DNA of 64,000 nucleotides from Nocardia rhizosphaerihabitans (GCF_014646295.1 NZ_BMNE01000004.1:62001-126000), one strand, 5' to 3'. Counted from the first letter of the stretch, positions 1-9,268 are shown. Notes: generated by a model not told the origin, from the letters alone. Translations and numbers: made by a program.

Positions 1-1223
1 TGTCTGGAGAACAAAACCGGGAACAACTGCGCGACTGGTTCGCCGACTTCGTGTTCGACCTGCTGCGCGCGCAGACGATGGAGGGCATCGTCGCCAGGCT
101 CGACGCGGCCGTGCTCGCCGGTGTCCCCGAGCTCGACGACCCCGACATGCGCCGCGACCTGGCGGCCAGCACCCGCGCGCACGCCAGGGTGGTGCTCAGT
201 GGACTGGCCAGTGACACCGTCGACTTGGCACTGCCCGAGGAAGCGCACGCGCTGGCCAGGACCATCGCCCGGCGGGGCCTCGATGTGCGAGTTCTGCTGC
301 GGGCCTACCGGACCGGCATGGCCGAGGTGCTCGCCGTGATGACCGAGACCGTCGCGCAGGGCCAGGTGCCGCCGGAGATCGAACGGGCAGTACTGCTGCG
401 GGTGTTCGAACGATCCACCACCTGGATCGGGCTGTCGGTGGAGGCGCTCACCGGCACCTTCATGGCCGAACGGGAACGGGTGCTGCGCGATGCGATCAAC
501 ACCAGGACCGAACTGGTGCACGCCCTGCTCACCGGCACCGAGGTAGACGTGGACCAGGCCTCGATCGGCCTCGGCTACCGGCTCTCGCGGCGGCACCTGG
601 CGTTCGTGCTGTGGACCGGTGAGGCGGGTGGGGACGAACCGGGCGGACTGCTCGACCGGGCCGCCGCGAGGATCGCGACCGTGCTCGGCGCCACCGGTCT
701 GCTCACCGTCGCCGCCAGCGCGAGCGGGCTGTGGGCCTGGGCGGCCCTCGACGACGACGCCGAGATCGCCGAGCGGATCGCGCGCTGCGAGGTGGCGGCG
801 CCGGTGCGGGTGGCGTTCGGGATGCCGGGCGCGCACGTCGACGGGTTCGTCGCCAGTCATCGGGAGGCGGTGGCTGCGCGCCGGGTCGCCGAGCAGGGCA
901 GCCGGGCCGTCACCAGCTATCGCGAGGTCGAGATCGCCTACCTGGCCGGTGTCGACACGGCCGCCATGCGCGGGCTGATCGCCAGGGAGCTGCACGGGCT
1001 CACCGGTATCGATCCGGTGTCTACCCGGCTACGCGCGACCCTGCACGCCTATCTGCGCGCGCAGCGCAGCCCGGAGGAAGCGGCGCGCCTGCTGGGCGTG
1101 CACAAGAACACGGTGCGGTACCGGATCCACCGCGTGGAGGAAATCCTCGGACATCCGGTGTCCGAGCGAGCACTGGCGCTGGAGATAGCGCTGGATTGCG
1201 TCGCCGCCTACGGCGTTTCCTGA
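1..1223 (+). CDS. PucR/CdaR-type helix-turn-helix regulator, 5'-truncated
   Basis: The reading frame is open from the first bases of the window, so the true start lies upstream; the GTG at 51 is only the first internal candidate. About 400 residues are visible. The C-terminus (about the last 60 residues) has the PucR-type HTH, with the short motif HKNTVRYRIHRVEE. The central part resembles the GGDEF-like region of PucR/CdaR proteins. Members of this family are usually local transcription activators or repressors. The ligand and targets cannot be read from the sequence. The gene converges with the DUF2277 gene, overlapping its 3' end by about 16 bases. Confidence 0.8.
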   Translation, partial: SGEQNREQLRDWFADFVFDLLRAQTMEGIVARLDAAVLAGVPELDDPDMRRDLAASTRAHARVVLSGLASDTVDLALPEEAHALARTIARRGLDVRVLLRAYRTGMAEVLAVMTETVAQGQVPPEIERAVLLRVFERSTTWIGLSVEALTGTFMAERERVLRDAINTRTELVHALLTGTEVDVDQASIGLGYRLSRRHLAFVLWTGEAGGDEPGGLLDRAAARIATVLGATGLLTVAASASGLWAWAALDDDAEIAERIARCEVAAPVRVAFGMPGAHVDGFVASHREAVAARRVAEQGSRAVTSYREVEIAYLAGVDTAAMRGLIARELHGLTGIDPVSTRLRATLHAYLRAQRSPEEAARLLGVHKNTVRYRIHRVEEILGHPVSERALALEIALDCVAAYGVS

Positions 1224-1480
1224 ACCGCGCCGTCCCTGGCCGCGATGCGGCGCAGCGGCGGTTCGGTGGGCGGTGGCACCCGCCGATCGGGCAGCTCGGC
1301 GAGCAGCGTCGTGGTCGCCGCGGCGATGGCGGCGACGGCCTTGTCGACCGCGGGTTTGGTGGTGCTGCTCAGCCCGGAGATGCCGCCGACTTTGCGCACA
1401 TATTGCAAGGCGGCAGCGTAGATCTCCTGCTCGGTGGCGGCAGGCTCCAGACCACGCAAGACGGTGATATTTCTACACAT
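1208..1480 (-). CDS. DUF2277 family small protein
   Basis: A 90-residue protein beginning MCRNITVLRGLEP, which is the typical opening of the DUF2277 family, followed by ATEQEIYAAALQYVRKV. The function of the family is unknown. Helix-rich N-terminal half and a proline/arginine-rich C-terminal tail. It overlaps the 3' end of the PucR-type regulator on the opposite strand and diverges from the DUF1266 gene, with about 97 bases between the starts. Confidence 0.8.
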   Translation of the reverse strand: MCRNITVLRGLEPAATEQEIYAAALQYVRKVGGISGLSSTTKPAVDKAVAAIAAATTTLLAELPDRRVPPPTEPPLRRIAARDGAVQETP

Positions 1481-1564
1481 GTCAGAACAATAGACCTGTG
1501 TGGCAGATCACGGCAGGCCAAGAAAGCAGATTCGCTCCTTGGCCCCGGAAGCCACCCGCCGCAC

Positions 1565-1570
1565 TAGACT
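1565..1570 (+). promoter_or_regulatory. -10 box (TAGACT) for a leaderless transcript
   Basis: TAGACT fits the actinobacterial TANNNT -10 element and ends 7 bases before the ATG at 1578, so transcription would start at or next to the A of the start codon. This decides the start of the DUF1266 gene against an upstream in-frame GTG at 1500. Confidence 0.55.
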
Positions 1571-1577
1571 CGGCCCC

Positions 1578-2426
1578 ATGCCTGCCAGGGGAGTACCAGC
1601 GCTGACCACCTTTCCCTACCCGGAACTGGACGAGCGCGAGGAAGACCACTGGTCCGGTGCCGGTGTGAGCGACGATGAACTTCGCGCGCTGGCACTCGGG
1701 GCCTTCTACTCCACCCGCTGGGACGCCTTCCACGACGCGATGCTGCTCGGCCCCGAGCGCGAGCACCCGCTCGGCGACCGCCGCGAACTCGCCATCGACA
1801 CCCTCACCGGCGCGTGGGGCATCACCGACGGCACCGAGGCGCGCGCGTCGATGGAACAGCTTCTCGAAGGCATGCACGCGCCCCTGTACGCGCTCGTGCA
1901 TCCACTGGTGATGGCCTCGATCAATGCCAGCGAACGCGACCGCTTCGGCGAACGCGCCGACCGGCACCGCGCCTTCCTGCGCCAGGTCGGTTCCTTCCGC
2001 GGCATGGACAACCCCGAGGCGCTGGTCCGCGACTACGACATCTGGGCCCAGGCCATCAAGATCGGTTTCACCGACCACCTGGCCCGGCCGCTGCCCAACG
2101 ACATCCACGCCTGGGACCTGGCCCGCGTCATCGCGGTCGCCAGGATGGCGTTCACCGCCGGCTACATCGACGCCGACGTGGCGTGGGAGTACGCGATGCG
2201 GGCGCTGACCCCCGCGCAGCGCCGCTACCGCAACTGGCGCCAGTTCGGCGACGCCTACCTCGCCGGCTGGACCTACTGGCAGGCCACCGAGGACCTCGCC
2301 GAACTGAAGAACGGCGGCGTCGACCGCCGGATGGAACTGCTACGGCTATGGACCCGCCCGACCAGCCCGTGGCGCCGGATCGAACTCAACGAGCCCGAGC
2401 AGAAGACCGAAACCGAAGTGGGCTGA
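1578..2426 (+). CDS. DUF1266 domain protein
   Basis: A 282-residue soluble protein starting MPARGVPALTT. The DUF1266 region covers most of it: the N-terminal GVSDDELRALALGAFY, the middle stretch DYDIWAQAIKIGF, and the C-terminal RRYRNWRQFGDAYLAGWTYW with its conserved aromatic residues. The function of the family is not known. The start at 1578 is supported by a TANNNT box 7 bases upstream. The stop codon is followed at once by the structured repeat at 2421-2588. Confidence 0.75.
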   Translation: MPARGVPALTTFPYPELDEREEDHWSGAGVSDDELRALALGAFYSTRWDAFHDAMLLGPEREHPLGDRRELAIDTLTGAWGITDGTEARASMEQLLEGMHAPLYALVHPLVMASINASERDRFGERADRHRAFLRQVGSFRGMDNPEALVRDYDIWAQAIKIGFTDHLARPLPNDIHAWDLARVIAVARMAFTAGYIDADVAWEYAMRALTPAQRRYRNWRQFGDAYLAGWTYWQATEDLAELKNGGVDRRMELLRLWTRPTSPWRRIELNEPEQKTETEVG

Positions 2427-2588
2427 ATTGTCGGAGCGCTGGCGCGCTCGAGTCGCGGCCCCTCCTGTCCCGCCGGTCAGGCACCGTTGCTTGCTCCTTC
2501 GTCGCCTGCGCAACGGCACCTGAACGGCGGGACGGCCGCGACGGCCGACTGCGTCGGCCTGCCCCTCCTCGAGGTCGGGGCGTGCGGG
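2421..2588. repeat. Dispersed palindromic repeat, copy 1
   Basis: About 168 bases, nearly identical to 46159-46324; an estimated nine bases in ten match by eye. The core is a long inverted repeat: the left arm around 2468-2489 (GTCCCGCCGGTCAGGC then CCGTTGC) pairs with a right arm around 2509-2534. The right arm of this copy has mismatches (CACCTGAACGG) that copy 2 lacks. It starts at the stop codon of the DUF1266 gene and fills the space between two convergent genes, so it may act as a bidirectional terminator. Confidence 0.75.
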
Positions 2589-2602
2589 GCCGGTTGGGGT
2601 GG

Positions 2603-3538
2603 CTACAGGCTGCGGAGGATCCCGCGGCCGTAGCGCTGGAACTGGGTGTCGTCGACCATGCCGAGCGAGTGCCGCTCGACCAGTAATTCCCATTCCGCGT
2701 AGAGCTGGGAGACGCCGGGATCGGCGGGCCCTGCCGCGCCGTCGGCTGCCTGCCTGCGCACGGCGAAGTTGACCGCGCAGGTCACCCGTTCGGTGTCGGC
2801 GCGGTCGGCGCCTGCGAAATGCAGTGTCCTGTTGCCGTCGCTGACGTCCATGCCGGAGCCGCCGTGCCTTGTGTCGATCTCGCCGGGCGCCGAGCGAGCG
2901 CCGTCGACGGTGCGGGCGCCCAGGATCGCGGCAACGGCCAGCTCGTGTGCGTAGCGTTCGCCGTTGCCGATGGAGATGAACAGCAGCCGGGTGGTGGTCG
3001 CCGCGAGCAGACCGGTGCCGGTGCCGGCCGGCGGTGTTGCCACGGCGATCGCGGTTTCCAGCACGTATTCGTCGGGGGTCACGTAGCGGTGCAGCGCGTT
3101 GACGGCCGTGCGTGACTCCTTGCGCGGCGCCATCCGGCGGACCGCGCGCTCGACATCGGCCCTGACCGGCCCCGACTTGCCCCATTCCGGCGCGGGCGGG
3201 GTGAGGTCCGGCGCAGCGACATCGATGCGCTGGGTGGCCATGATCTGGTCGTTGATCCGGTCGACGATGCCGAGCGCGGCAGGCACGTCGTGTTCGGCGA
3301 TGAGGACGGGAAGCGGGGTGCGGTCGGCGGGAACGCCGGTGAGCACCGGGGTGGGATAGCGCAGGAAGATCTCGATGACGACCGCGTCGTCGGCGCGACG
3401 GTTCAGCCGCACCTTGAGCAGGTCGGCGATGGGAACATCGAGAACCCGTTCGCCATCGGTACCCGGCCGCAGAACGGTGAGGCGTCCACGGCCGTGGCGC
3501 AGAATCGCTGTGGGTGTTCGTAGCTCGACGATGTCCAT
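2603..3538 (-). CDS. Hypothetical protein with a PH-like domain
   Basis: A 311-residue protein starting MDIVELRTPTAILRHGRG. The reverse frame stays open through ftsH, but that extension is an antisense shadow; the ATG at 3538 is preceded by an AGGGGGT ribosome binding site. Residues about 130-235 include ATTTRLLFISIGNGERYAHEL, a pattern seen in bacterial PH-like domains. The C-terminus (QLYAEWELLVERHSLGMVDDTQFQRYG) looks like a short SHOCT-type helical tail. No membrane segment or signal peptide. Function unknown. It diverges from ftsH, with 276 bases between the starts. Confidence 0.65.
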   Translation of the reverse strand: MDIVELRTPTAILRHGRGRLTVLRPGTDGERVLDVPIADLLKVRLNRRADDAVVIEIFLRYPTPVLTGVPADRTPLPVLIAEHDVPAALGIVDRINDQIMATQRIDVAAPDLTPPAPEWGKSGPVRADVERAVRRMAPRKESRTAVNALHRYVTPDEYVLETAIAVATPPAGTGTGLLAATTTRLLFISIGNGERYAHELAVAAILGARTVDGARSAPGEIDTRHGGSGMDVSDGNRTLHFAGADRADTERVTCAVNFAVRRQAADGAAGPADPGVSQLYAEWELLVERHSLGMVDDTQFQRYGRGILRSL

Positions 3539-3814
3539 ACCCCCTGCGCTGTAGTTGTGTCGTCGCCCACGATAAGCCGGGCATGACATGATTGTGGCCA
3601 CTTGCAACAACGCGTTCGGAGCTTTCGGGAACCGTTCCCCAGCTCTGAACGTTGACCAGTGCAACTGCACCAGCAGCCGAACTGCGCGATGTATCGAACT
3701 AGACCGTACGCGGTAACGTGGCATGTCCGCATCCGAAACCCGCCGATCTCGACGCTTCGCTAGGCACACCCGGAGAAATAACCGGAAAGGACTGGGCCGT
3801 CCGGCCGACGCTCT

Positions 3815-6178
3815 ATGAACCGCAAGACAGTGTTTCGCACTTTGGCGATCATCTCGGGCATCATGCTCATGATCTGGCTGTTCAGCTTTCTCAGCGATGA
3901 CACGCGCGGCTGGGAGAGTGTCGACACTTCCGTGGCGCTCAGCCAGCTGGAGGACAAAGCCAACGTCAAGAACGTCCAGATCGATGACAAGGAGCAGCAG
4001 CTCCGCATCGAACTGAACAACGGCAACGAGGCGACGAACAACAACAACAAGATCGTCGCCAAATACCCGGGCGGCGGTGAGACATCGGCGCAGATCTTCG
4101 ACGCGGTGCAGAACTCCGGCGCGAAGTACGACACGGTGGTCAAGCAGGAGAGCTGGCTTTCCCAGCTGCTGCTGTTCATCGTCCCGATGGTGCTGCTGGT
4201 CGGCCTGTTCATCTTCGTGATGTCGCGCATGCAGGGCGGCGGTCGTGGCGGCATGATGGGCTTCGGCAAGTCCAAGGCCAAACAGCTGTCCAAGGACATG
4301 CCCAAGACCACCTTCGCCGATGTGGCCGGCGCCGACGAGGCCGTCGAAGAGCTGTACGAGATCAAGGACTTCCTGCAAAATCCGGCCCGCTACCAGGCGC
4401 TGGGCGCGAAGATCCCGAAGGGCGTGCTGCTCTACGGTCCCCCCGGTACCGGTAAGACGCTGCTCGCGCGCGCTGTCGCCGGTGAGGCGGGCGTCCCGTT
4501 CTTCACCATCTCCGGTTCGGACTTCGTCGAGATGTTCGTCGGTGTCGGCGCCTCGCGAGTGCGCGACCTGTTCGAGCAGGCCAAGCAGAACAGCCCCTGC
4601 ATCATCTTCGTCGACGAGATCGACGCGGTGGGCCGCCAGCGTGGCGCCGGCCTCGGCGGCGGTCACGACGAGCGCGAGCAGACGCTGAACCAGCTGCTCG
4701 TCGAGATGGACGGCTTCGGTGACCGCACCGGCATCATCCTGATCGCGGCGACCAACCGCCCCGACATCCTGGACCCCGCGCTGCTTCGCCCCGGCCGCTT
4801 CGACCGGCAGATCCCGGTCGGCAACCCCGACCTGGCCGGTCGCCGCGCGATCCTGCGTGTGCACTCGCAGGGCAAGCCGATCTCGCCCGACGCCGACCTC
4901 GAGGGTCTGGCCAAGCGCACCGTCGGCATGTCCGGCGCCGATCTGGCCAACGTCATCAACGAGGCCGCGCTGCTCACCGCGCGTGAGCACGGCTCGCTCA
5001 TCACCGGCGAATCGCTGGAGGAGTCGGTCGACCGCGTCATCGGTGGCCCGCGCCGCAAGAGCCGCATCATCAGCGAGCACGAGAAGAAGATCACCGCCTA
5101 CCACGAGGGTGGCCACACCCTGGCGGCCTGGGCGATGCCCGATATCGAGCCGGTCTACAAGGTCACCATCCTCGCCCGCGGCCGCACCGGCGGTCACGCC
5201 ATGACGGTGCCCGAGGACGACAAGGGCCTGATGACCCGCTCGGAGATGATCGCCAGGCTGGTGTTCGCGATGGGTGGCCGAGCGGCCGAGGAACTGGTGT
5301 TCCACGAGCCGACGACCGGTGCGTCCTCCGATATCGACCAGGCGACCAAGATCGCGCGCGGCATGGTCACCGAGTACGGCATGAGCGCCCGCCTCGGCGC
5401 GGTCCGCTACGGCCAGGAGCAGGGCGACCCGTTCCTCGGCCGCTCGATGGGCGTCGCCTCGGACTACTCGCACGAGGTGGCCCGTGAGATCGACGAGGAG
5501 GTGCGCAACCTGATCGAGGCGGCGCACACCGAGGCCTGGTCGATCCTGAGCGAGTACCGCGAGCAGCTCGACGCGCTGGCGACCGCGCTGCTCGAGCGCG
5601 AGACCCTGCACCGCAAGGACCTCGAAGAGGTGCTGGCCGGTGTCGAGAAGCGGCCGCGGATCACCGCGTTCAACGACTTCGGTGACCGGCTCCCGTCCGA
5701 CAAGCCCCCGGTGAAGACCCCGGGTGAGCTGGCCGCCGAGCGCGGCGAGCCGTGGCCGCCCGCACAGCCGGCGCAGCCCGCACCGGTGCCTGCCGGTGCG
5801 CCGCTCGAGCCCGCCAACGGTTACCCGGCTCAGCCGCCGCAGTACGGCCAGCCCGCGCCGCCCGCCACGGGCTACCCGCTGCCCACCGCGCCGACCCAGG
5901 CGTTCCCGCGGCAGTCGGGCACGCACGGTTCGCGGCCCGACTACGGCGCCCCGGCCGGTTGGTCGGCGCCGGGCTGGCCGCCGCGCGACGAGCCCCAGCA
6001 GCCGCAGCCGCAGGCCCCGCAGGGTCAGGGCAACGCGTGGGGTCAGCCGGAGCAGCCGCGGCACACCAGCGGTGGGTTCCAGCCGTGGGGCGAGCCGCCT
6101 GCCGCGCCGCCGCAGCAGCCCGCGCCCGGCACCGATCCGGAGAACAACGAATGGGAAGGGCCGAACGGCCGCCGCTGA
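3815..6178 (+). CDS. ftsH: ATP-dependent zinc metalloprotease FtsH
   Basis: A 787-residue membrane-anchored AAA+ protease that degrades misfolded or short-lived membrane and cytosolic proteins. TM segments lie near residues 7-25 and 117-137. Walker A GPPGTGKT starts near residue 208, Walker B DEID near 267, then the second region of homology (ATNRPD...RPGRFDRQ). The zinc site is HEGGH at 430-434, with a downstream ASSDIDQAT segment carrying the third ligand. From about residue 620 there is a long proline/glutamine-rich, probably disordered tail, as in mycobacterial FtsH. It heads the folate gene run, as in M. tuberculosis. Confidence 0.97.
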   Translation: MNRKTVFRTLAIISGIMLMIWLFSFLSDDTRGWESVDTSVALSQLEDKANVKNVQIDDKEQQLRIELNNGNEATNNNNKIVAKYPGGGETSAQIFDAVQNSGAKYDTVVKQESWLSQLLLFIVPMVLLVGLFIFVMSRMQGGGRGGMMGFGKSKAKQLSKDMPKTTFADVAGADEAVEELYEIKDFLQNPARYQALGAKIPKGVLLYGPPGTGKTLLARAVAGEAGVPFFTISGSDFVEMFVGVGASRVRDLFEQAKQNSPCIIFVDEIDAVGRQRGAGLGGGHDEREQTLNQLLVEMDGFGDRTGIILIAATNRPDILDPALLRPGRFDRQIPVGNPDLAGRRAILRVHSQGKPISPDADLEGLAKRTVGMSGADLANVINEAALLTAREHGSLITGESLEESVDRVIGGPRRKSRIISEHEKKITAYHEGGHTLAAWAMPDIEPVYKVTILARGRTGGHAMTVPEDDKGLMTRSEMIARLVFAMGGRAAEELVFHEPTTGASSDIDQATKIARGMVTEYGMSARLGAVRYGQEQGDPFLGRSMGVASDYSHEVAREIDEEVRNLIEAAHTEAWSILSEYREQLDALATALLERETLHRKDLEEVLAGVEKRPRITAFNDFGDRLPSDKPPVKTPGELAAERGEPWPPAQPAQPAPVPAGAPLEPANGYPAQPPQYGQPAPPATGYPLPTAPTQAFPRQSGTHGSRPDYGAPAGWSAPGWPPRDEPQQPQPQAPQGQGNAWGQPEQPRHTSGGFQPWGEPPAAPPQQPAPGTDPENNEWEGPNGRR

Positions 6179-6250
6179 CGGCGGGCCAACTACGCTCGAC
6201 CGTCGGATGCCGGACGATCACCGGCGTCGACATGTGGAGGTGCGGAGAAG

Positions 6251-6925
6251 TTGTCGGCCAACAAGAAGGTCGCTGAGCCAGTAGGGAACGGGTCGATCGC
6301 CGACGGCGAGCTCGGCTCGACGAGCCCGATGGACCTGACGGCGCTGGCGACCGGTCGCCCGTTCGACCAGGACCGGGCCGAGCGCGCAATCAGGGAACTG
6401 CTGCTCGCGGTCGGCGAGGACCCGGACCGTCCCGGTCTGCAGGACACCCCGGCCCGGGTGGCCCGCGCCTACCGGGAGATGTTCGCCGGGCTCTACACCG
6501 AGCCCGACGAGGTGCTGGCGACGACCTTCGACGAGGGTCATCAGGAACTCGTGCTCGTCCGCGACATCCCGATGTACTCCACCTGCGAGCACCACCTGGT
6601 GTCGTTTCACGGCGTCGCGCATGTCGGGTACATCCCCGGCACGCACGGCCGGGTGACCGGCCTGTCCAAGCTGGCCCGCGTCGTCGACCTCTACGCCAAG
6701 CGGCCGCAGGTGCAGGAGCGGCTGACCAGCCAGATCGCCGACGCGGTGATGCGCAGGCTCGACCCGCGCGGCGCGATCGTGGTGATCGAGGCCGAGCATC
6801 TGTGCATGGCGATGCGCGGCATCCGCAAGCCAGGCGCGAGCACCACCACCTCGGCGGTGCGCGGCCTGCTGCAGACCAACGCCGCCTCGCGATCCGAGGC
6901 GCTGGACCTGATCCTGCGCAAATGA
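6251..6925 (+). CDS. folE: GTP cyclohydrolase I
   Basis: Converts GTP to 7,8-dihydroneopterin triphosphate, the first step of tetrahydrofolate synthesis. The 224-residue protein has the zinc site CEHH (Cys112, His115) and the second cysteine in LCMAMRG (Cys185), plus the GRVTGLSKLAR active-site segment. A TTG at 6251 sits after a GGAGG at about 6237; a shorter ATG start (MDLTALATG) about 78 bases later is possible, because the first 26 residues are poorly conserved in the family. Its stop overlaps the folP start (ATGA), pointing to translational coupling. Confidence 0.95.
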   Translation: MSANKKVAEPVGNGSIADGELGSTSPMDLTALATGRPFDQDRAERAIRELLLAVGEDPDRPGLQDTPARVARAYREMFAGLYTEPDEVLATTFDEGHQELVLVRDIPMYSTCEHHLVSFHGVAHVGYIPGTHGRVTGLSKLARVVDLYAKRPQVQERLTSQIADAVMRRLDPRGAIVVIEAEHLCMAMRGIRKPGASTTTSAVRGLLQTNAASRSEALDLILRK

Positions 6926-7791
6926 GCGAGCCCCTCGTGACCGCGCGCAACGGCCGCTCGTGTGTGGTCATGGGCGTGGTGAACGTGACCGGGGATTCGT
7001 TCTCCGACGGTGGTCGCTATCTCGATCCCGAGCTCGCGATCGCGCACGGTATCGCCCTCTACGAGGCGGGCGCCGACATCGTCGATGTGGGCGGTGAGTC
7101 GACAAGGCCGGGTGCCGACCGGGTCGACCCGGCCACCGAGGCGGGCCGGGTCACCCCGGTGATCGACGGGCTGGTCGCCGCCGGTGTACCGACCAGTGTC
7201 GACACCATGCGCGCCGAGGTCGCCGAGGCGGCGCTCGGCGCCGGTGTCTCGGTGATCAACGACGTCTCGGGCGGCCGCGCCGACCCGAACATGGTGAAGG
7301 TCGTCGCCGAGTCCGGTGCGCCGTGGATCCTCATGCACTGGCGGGCAGGCGCCGACTACCGGCACACCGGCCCGGCCGACCACTACGACGACGTCGTCGC
7401 CGAGGTGCGCGCCGAACTCGCCGCGCAGGTCGACCTGGCGGTCGCCGCCGGTGTCGACCCGGACCGGCTGATCCTCGATCCCGGCCTCGGCTTCGCCAAG
7501 AACGCCGAGCACAACTGGGAACTGCTCGGCGCGCTGCCGGAGCTGGTCGCCGGCGGCCTGCCGATCCTGATCGGCGCCTCCCGTAAACGTTTCCTCGGCG
7601 CACTGCTGGCCGACGAGTCCGGCCCGCGTCCGCCGGACGGCAGGGAGACGGCCACCGCGGCGGTCTCGGCGATCGCCGCCAGCCAAGGCGCGTGGGGCGT
7701 CCGGGTGCACGACGTGCGTGCCTCCCTGGACGCGATCGCTGTCGTCGACGCGTGGCGCCGAGCCACCGCCGCCCGAGGAGTCACCCGATGA
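6922..7791 (+). CDS. folP: Dihydropteroate synthase
   Basis: Joins 7,8-dihydropterin pyrophosphate to p-aminobenzoate; it is the sulfonamide target. The 289-residue protein shows the family signatures GVVNVTGDSFSDGG, VGGESTRPGA, NDVSGG, DPGLGFAK and SRKRFLG in the expected order along a TIM barrel. The start is the ATG overlapping the folE stop; the frame is open upstream but that part is a shadow of folE. It ends in an ATGA overlap with folB. Confidence 0.96.
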   Translation: MSEPLVTARNGRSCVVMGVVNVTGDSFSDGGRYLDPELAIAHGIALYEAGADIVDVGGESTRPGADRVDPATEAGRVTPVIDGLVAAGVPTSVDTMRAEVAEAALGAGVSVINDVSGGRADPNMVKVVAESGAPWILMHWRAGADYRHTGPADHYDDVVAEVRAELAAQVDLAVAAGVDPDRLILDPGLGFAKNAEHNWELLGALPELVAGGLPILIGASRKRFLGALLADESGPRPPDGRETATAAVSAIAASQGAWGVRVHDVRASLDAIAVVDAWRRATAARGVTR

Positions 7792-8210
7792 ACTCACCGC
7801 TGCTGCCCCCGCCCGCGGGCCGACCCGCGACCTCGCGGATCGAACTGCGCGGGCTGCGTGTGTTCGGCAGGCACGGCGTGTTCGACTTCGAGCGCCGCGA
7901 CGGCCAGGAGTTCGTCGTCGACCTGACGGTGTGGGTCGATTTCGCCGCGGCCGCCGCCTCCGACGACCTGGCCGACACCGTCGACTACGGCGCCCTCGCC
8001 GAGCGCGCGGTGCGCATCGTGGCCGGTCCGCCGCGCGATCTGATCGAGACGGTGGTCTCCGAGATCGCCGACGACGTGATGGCCGATCCGCGGATCGAAG
8101 CGGTCGAGGTGGTCGTGCACAAGCCGTCGGCGCCGATCCCGCACACCTTCGCCGACGTCCGCGTGGTGGCCACCCGCTTCCGCACGGTGGAACCGGGGCC
8201 GCGCCGATGA
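7788..8210 (+). CDS. folB: Dihydroneopterin aldolase
   Basis: Cleaves 7,8-dihydroneopterin to 6-hydroxymethyl-7,8-dihydropterin. The protein has 140 residues, with a typical core of LRVFGRHGVFDFERRDGQEF, DTVDYGALAERAV and VVVHKPSAPIPHTF. The N-terminus carries an extra proline-rich stretch of about 15 residues. The ATG at 7788 overlaps the folP stop by 4 bases, and its own stop overlaps folK the same way. Confidence 0.95.
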   Translation: MNSPLLPPPAGRPATSRIELRGLRVFGRHGVFDFERRDGQEFVVDLTVWVDFAAAAASDDLADTVDYGALAERAVRIVAGPPRDLIETVVSEIADDVMADPRIEAVEVVVHKPSAPIPHTFADVRVVATRFRTVEPGPRR

Positions 8211-8746
8211 CGCGCGCCGTCCTGTCGATCGGCTCGAACCTGGGCGACCGGCTCGCGCACCTGCGCGGCGTCGTCGACGCGCTGGGGGAGCGGGTGCTTG
8301 CGGTCTCGCCGGTCTACACGACAGCCCCGTGGGGCGGCGTCGACCAGGACGACTACCTCAATGCCGTTGTCGTGGCCGAGGATCCGGCCTTCGACGACTA
8401 CGCCTGGCTGCGCTTCGGTCAGGAGCTGGAGCAGGCTGCGGGCCGGGTGCGCGAGGTGCGGTGGGGTGCGCGCACTCTCGATGTCGACGTGGTGACGTGC
8501 ACCGACGCCACCGGCGCCGCCATCGCCCGCGACGCCGATCCGGCGCTGATCCTGCCCCATCCCCAGGCGCACAACCGGGCCTTCGTCCTGGTCCCGTGGC
8601 TCGACGTCGAACCGTCGGCGCGACTGCGGGTCGACGCCGCCGACGTACCGATCGCCGAGCTGCTCACCGGTCTCGACCCGGCCGAGCGCGCCGGCGTGGT
8701 GCGAACCGACCTCGTGTTGCGGGACGAGAGCGCACCTCCGTGCTGA
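8207..8746 (+). CDS. folK: HPPK (6-hydroxymethyl-7,8-dihydropterin pyrophosphokinase)
   Basis: Transfers pyrophosphate from ATP to hydroxymethyldihydropterin, making the FolP substrate. The 179-residue protein has SIGSNLGDR at the N-terminus, VSPVYTTAPWGGVDQDDYLNAV, WGARTLDVDVVTC with the catalytic aspartates, and LILPHPQAHNRAFVLVPW. It follows folB with an ATGA overlap and overlaps the next gene by 7 bases. Confidence 0.95.
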   Translation: MTRAVLSIGSNLGDRLAHLRGVVDALGERVLAVSPVYTTAPWGGVDQDDYLNAVVVAEDPAFDDYAWLRFGQELEQAAGRVREVRWGARTLDVDVVTCTDATGAAIARDADPALILPHPQAHNRAFVLVPWLDVEPSARLRVDAADVPIAELLTGLDPAERAGVVRTDLVLRDESAPPC

Positions 8747-9213
8747 GACCGACCCGGGTGCTCGATCTCACGCTGAACGTGGTGGTCGCCGCGGCGATCG
8801 CCTGGGTCGCCACCCGTTTCGCGTATTCGACCTTCCCGTCGATCTCGGTGGCGGCGGGCGCCTCGCTGCTGCCGGTCGCCGCGATCGAGGCGGCGCTCGG
8901 CTACGTCATCAAGGCCAAGATCGCCGACGAGAAGATCGGCGACGGCCCGGAGGAGCTGCATCCGATCAATGTGGCGCGCGCGGTCGCGCTGGCGAAGGCC
9001 TCGCTGCAGGTCGGTTCGCTGGCGGCGGGTGTCTGGCTCGGATTCCTGCTGTGGGTATTCCCACAGCGCGGCACCGTGACCGCGGCCGCGGCGGATTCGC
9101 CGGGCGCCGTTGTCGGCCTGCTGGCCGGTTCCGCCCTGGTTGCTGCGGCTTTGTGGCTGGAGTACTGCTGCCGGGCCCCGGAGGAACCGCCGGACGAACC
9201 CGCTACCACCTAG
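8740..9213 (+). CDS. DUF3180 membrane protein
   Basis: A 157-residue protein starting at GTG 8740 (MLRPTRVLDLTL), inside the end of folK. It has about four hydrophobic segments, near residues 10-28, 35-52, 85-105 and 120-140, and polar stretches such as KAKIADEKIGDGPEELH between the second and third. This matches the DUF3180 family, which follows folK in mycobacteria (the Rv3605c position). The biochemical role is unknown; the location suggests only co-expression with folate genes. Confidence 0.85.
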   Translation: MLRPTRVLDLTLNVVVAAAIAWVATRFAYSTFPSISVAAGASLLPVAAIEAALGYVIKAKIADEKIGDGPEELHPINVARAVALAKASLQVGSLAAGVWLGFLLWVFPQRGTVTAAAADSPGAVVGLLAGSALVAAALWLEYCCRAPEEPPDEPATT

Positions 9214-9268
9214 CAATTTGCGTATGGAATCACCGCGAAGTTTGGTGGGCCGACCAGCATATTCCGGC

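Noticed and set aside
3539..6064. Reverse-strand open frame extending the PH-like gene to over 1100 codons across ftsH
   Set aside because: It is antisense to the well-supported ftsH gene, with biased composition (Arg/Gly/Leu/Val/Asp rich) and no family match; only 2603-3538 reads like a real protein and has its own ribosome binding site.
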